DNA from: Erythrobacter sp. SCSIO 43205
GTDB lineage: Bacteria; Pseudomonadota; Alphaproteobacteria; Sphingomonadales; Sphingomonadaceae
Reading direction: 5' to 3'
Length of the DNA stretch: 64,000 bases
Assembly: GCF_019904235.1 (NCBI RefSeq)
Contig: NZ_CP063202.1
Span: 1,922,001 to 1,986,000, forward strand
In this document: positions 61,499 through 64,000 of the stretch, in pieces
Numbering within the stretch: position 1 is the first letter of the stretch
How the letters are laid out: the number at the start of each line of letters is the position of its first letter
Program-made: the position numbers and the translations under genes
Notes under the pieces: model-generated
The model's database searches: none
What the model saw: only the letters and a program-made list of their open reading frames with translations
Told to the model about the DNA's origin: nothing

Positions 61499-62849
61499 AA
61501 GCTTCGCGATACCTTTTTACGACGCTCAAAGCGATGAAATTCAGGGCCAAAGTGACCAGAAATAGGATGAAACCAAGCGCAAATGCGCTGAGCGTGGCGG
61601 GGTGGTCAAAGCTGCCTTCGCCGGTAAGCATCGCGACGATTTGAACCGTGACAGTGGTCATGGAATCCAGAGGGTTGGCAGAAAGGTTAGCGGCGGTCGA
61701 TGCCGCCATCACCACGATCATCGTCTCACCAATCGCGCGGCTGACGGCTAGCATGACGCCCCCGACGATGCCGGGCAGGGCAGCTGGCACTAGCACTTTC
61801 TTGATTGTTTCTGAGGTCGTTGCGCCCATCGCCAAGCTTCCATCGCGCATCGCTTGTGGCACGGCAGCGATGCTGTCGTCGGCCATGGATGAGACGAATG
61901 GAATGATCATCACGCCCATCACAAGGCCAGCGGCAAGCGCACTTTCCGAAGAGGCGTTAGCTACGCCAACTGCTATTGCCGCATCGCGGATCAGCGGGGC
62001 AACCGTGAGGGCTGCGAAATAGCCGTAAACCACTGTTGGCACACCGGCGAGCACTTCAAGCGCAGGTTTCGCAAATGCGCGAAAACGCGGGTGGGCGTAT
62101 TGTGTCAGGTAAATTGCACTCATCATACCGAGCGGAATGGCAACAATCATGGCGATGATCGCACCGATCAGGATCGTGCCCCAAAACAGCGGGATAGCGC
62201 CATATCGGGTGGGATCGGGATTGTCCGGGTTCGCCATGGGGTCAGGCGACCAGAATGTTCCGAAGAGAAAATCGATGGGCGAGACCATTTCAAAGAAACG
62301 GAAGGTTTCGAAGATCAGACTGGCCAGAATACCAAAGGTACAAAAAACGGCGACAAGCGATGCAAGAATGAGCAGCGCCATAATAACACGCTCAACCCGT
62401 GTGCGCGCGCCAAAGTCGGGCTTGATCCGAAGGAAACTGTAAGCGCCCGCTGCACCTGCGATAATCAAGGTGAGAGCGATACCAATCCAGCGGTATTGCG
62501 CGATCGCATCGCTAAACGGTGCAACCATGGGAAGGGCATCGGGATTGGTCGTCGAAGCAGCAGCGCCGGTCGCGACCGCGCGTGCCTCGCGCAACGCATC
62601 CAGCCTCGCACTATCGAGCGCAGGAAGGCCATCGGCGGCGGGGCTTCCCAGAACGGATTGCAAGACAAGGCCCGGCGAAATCGCGTTCCAGACAAGCACA
62701 AAAATGATGGTTGGCACGAAGACCCAAAGGCCCACGTACCAACCGTGATAATTGGGAAGGCTGGAAAGCCGGCCGCCCGCATCAGCGCGAAGCGCCCATG
62801 CGCGGCTCCTCGCCGCTAACCATCCGGCAAGGGCAAGGCCCAAGACCAA
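61491..62849 (-). CDS. pstC: Phosphate ABC transporter permease PstC (start codon uncertain)
   Basis: 452 aa when started at TTG 62849. No ATG or GTG lies in frame between the upstream TAG (62879-62877) and this point. A CTG at 62867 with AGGA 7 nt upstream is an alternative and gives a complete first membrane helix. About eight helices with a long periplasmic loop, and the EAA loop AIGETMIVVMAAS. Transcribed after pstS with a 27- to 45-nt gap. Confidence 0.88.
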   Translation of the reverse strand: MVLGLALAGWLAARSRAWALRADAGGRLSSLPNYHGWYVGLWVFVPTIIFVLVWNAISPGLVLQSVLGSPAADGLPALDSARLDALREARAVATGAAASTTNPDALPMVAPFSDAIAQYRWIGIALTLIIAGAAGAYSFLRIKPDFGARTRVERVIMALLILASLVAVFCTFGILASLIFETFRFFEMVSPIDFLFGTFWSPDPMANPDNPDPTRYGAIPLFWGTILIGAIIAMIVAIPLGMMSAIYLTQYAHPRFRAFAKPALEVLAGVPTVVYGYFAALTVAPLIRDAAIAVGVANASSESALAAGLVMGVMIIPFVSSMADDSIAAVPQAMRDGSLAMGATTSETIKKVLVPAALPGIVGGVMLAVSRAIGETMIVVMAASTAANLSANPLDSMTTVTVQIVAMLTGEGSFDHPATLSAFALGFILFLVTLALNFIALSVVKRYREAYE

Positions 62850-62894
62850 AAGAAAAGAAGCAGCCAGCGTTCTATCCTAACTTCGAAAAGTGCC

Positions 62895-63941
62895 TTACTT
62901 CAGTTCCGACCCGTCAAGGGTCGTGTACTCGGTCGCGGCTGAGAGATTCGCAGCCATGACGTCGTCTGGCGATGCCACTAGTCCAATCGCAGCCAGAGGG
63001 CCACCGCGTTCCCACATTTTTGTCCACTCGGTAAGATATTCGGCAAGGCCGTTCACTTCACCAATGTGTGCCTTCTTGACGTAGACGAAAAGCGGACGCG
63101 CGCCCGGATAATCAAAGTTCGCGATGTTTTCGTAGGTTGGATCAACGCCGTTCATTGGAAGGCCCTGGACCTTATCGGCGTTTTCTTCGAGGTAAGAATA
63201 CCCAAAGACACCAACGGCGTTCTCATTGCCTTCGATCTTTTGGACGATCAGATTGTCCTGCTCACCTTGGTCGACATAAAGACCATCTGCTCGCACTTCG
63301 GTGCACACCTGATCGTATTTGTCCTCATCTTCTTCCTTGAGGGCTTCCATCTCAGGGTTTGATTCGCAGCCAACTTCAAGGATGAGCTCTTTAAGAGCGT
63401 CGCGAGTGCCCGAAGTGGTGGGTGGACCGTAAACGAGGATGGGGAGGGCAGGAAGCGATGGATCGACATCGGCCCACGTCTTCGTGGTTTGCTCGCCCCC
63501 GTAAGGAGAAGCAGCCAGCGCCTCATACACGATCTTTGGCGTAAGGTTCAGCTCAATGCCGCCTTGTGCCGAAGCAAAAGCGATCCCGTCGAGGCCGACT
63601 TGCATTTCGATGACGTCGGTCACCCCGTTTTCCTGACATTCGGCAAATTCCGATGCCTTCATGCGGCGCGATGCGTTGGTGGCAGATGGCGTGTCGAGTC
63701 CAACGCCTGAGCAGAACAGCTTCATGCCGCCACCGGTGCCAGTCGATTCAATCACAACCGCTGGCAGTTCAGGGTTGGAGCGCGCAAGCGATTCCGAAAC
63801 CGCTTTTGCAAATGGGAAGACGGTCGACGAACCGACTGAACGAATGGTTTCCTGAGTGCTGGTTTCGCCAAGCTCGTCGCCACAAGCGGCAAGAGCAAGG
63901 GTGGAAGAGGCCAGAAGAATGGCTGATTTTCCGAGTTTCAT
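62895..63941 (-). CDS. pstS: Phosphate-binding lipoprotein PstS
   Basis: 348 aa from ATG 63941 (MKLGKSAILLASS). Signal peptide with lipobox LAAC at about 17-20, so probably a lipoprotein. SSTVFPFAKAV and STGTGGGMKLFC bind phosphate, and PPTTSGTRDA is the other ligand loop. Periplasmic receptor of the Pst transporter and first gene of the operon. About 59 nt of leader follow to the window end; no full Pho box is seen in them. Confidence 0.95.
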   Translation of the reverse strand: MKLGKSAILLASSTLALAACGDELGETSTQETIRSVGSSTVFPFAKAVSESLARSNPELPAVVIESTGTGGGMKLFCSGVGLDTPSATNASRRMKASEFAECQENGVTDVIEMQVGLDGIAFASAQGGIELNLTPKIVYEALAASPYGGEQTTKTWADVDPSLPALPILVYGPPTTSGTRDALKELILEVGCESNPEMEALKEEDEDKYDQVCTEVRADGLYVDQGEQDNLIVQKIEGNENAVGVFGYSYLEENADKVQGLPMNGVDPTYENIANFDYPGARPLFVYVKKAHIGEVNGLAEYLTEWTKMWERGGPLAAIGLVASPDDVMAANLSAATEYTTLDGSELK

Positions 63942-64000
63942 TATATTCACTCCTGATTGATTGGAGATGTCCAATAGGGATTGATGTTTCAGCTTCGCGA

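Overview
The window looks like a chromosomal segment of an alphaproteobacterium of the order Sphingomonadales, most likely Erythrobacteraceae. The evidence is gene content and order: zapA - 6S RNA - 5-formyl-THF cyclo-ligase, tkt-gap-pgk-fba, the XrtA-associated PrsK/PrsR pair next to a polyprenyl glycosylphosphotransferase, and GAAC-N7-GAAC LexA boxes of the alphaproteobacterial type. The exact genus is inference.

Positions 1 to about 14.9 kb are the early end of an integrated phage-like element; no capsid or tail genes lie in the window. A leftward operon (7078 down to the left edge) carries a Cro-like regulator, small ORFs, an HTH protein, a RusA-type resolvase, a DUF669 protein, a Sak4-like ATPase, a Cas4/AddB-like nuclease, a DnaA-domain-IV-like protein and an SF2 helicase, which together make a phage recombination/replication module. 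A divergent gene at 7178 encodes a self-cleaving CI-type repressor, coupled to a secreted protein. Five 16-bp palindromes of the type GCGGGTANNTACCCGC mark its operators; two lie exactly between the -35 and -10 of predicted leftward and rightward promoters. The rightward operon (8.5-14.7 kb) is a tightly overlapping series of small genes (tiny membrane peptides, a PAPS-reductase-like protein, a Lar-like protein, a DUF1643 protein) ending in an excisionase-like gene and a tyrosine integrase. Beyond the integrase lies the 5' half of a tRNA-Pro(CGG) whose 3' half does not fold, presumably the attachment site.

From about 15 kb the DNA is core chromosome: thyA; branched-chain 2-oxoacid dehydrogenase E1alpha/E1beta/E2; tRNA-Asp; a GPH-family transporter; DUF2842, fau, 6S RNA, zapA; the central carbon genes tkt, gap, pgk, a thioesterase, fba and thiE; efp; suhB; tRNA-Leu; an SLC13 permease; aceA with a divergent ScfR-type regulator; the EpsA-like transferase with PrsK/PrsR; a BASS transporter; panB; and an NSS transporter.

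From 46.8 to 57.2 kb there is a DNA-damage island with two separate LexA boxes. One precedes imuA-imuB. The other precedes an operon of a radical-SAM repair protein, a UdgX-type uracil-DNA-binding protein and the error-prone polymerase ImuC/DnaE2. The imuC reading frame contains an in-frame copy of a dispersed palindromic repeat that also occurs upstream of pgk and udgX. The right end is an extensin-like gene followed by the phosphate regulon (pstS-pstC-pstA-pstB-phoU-phoB, transcribed leftward).
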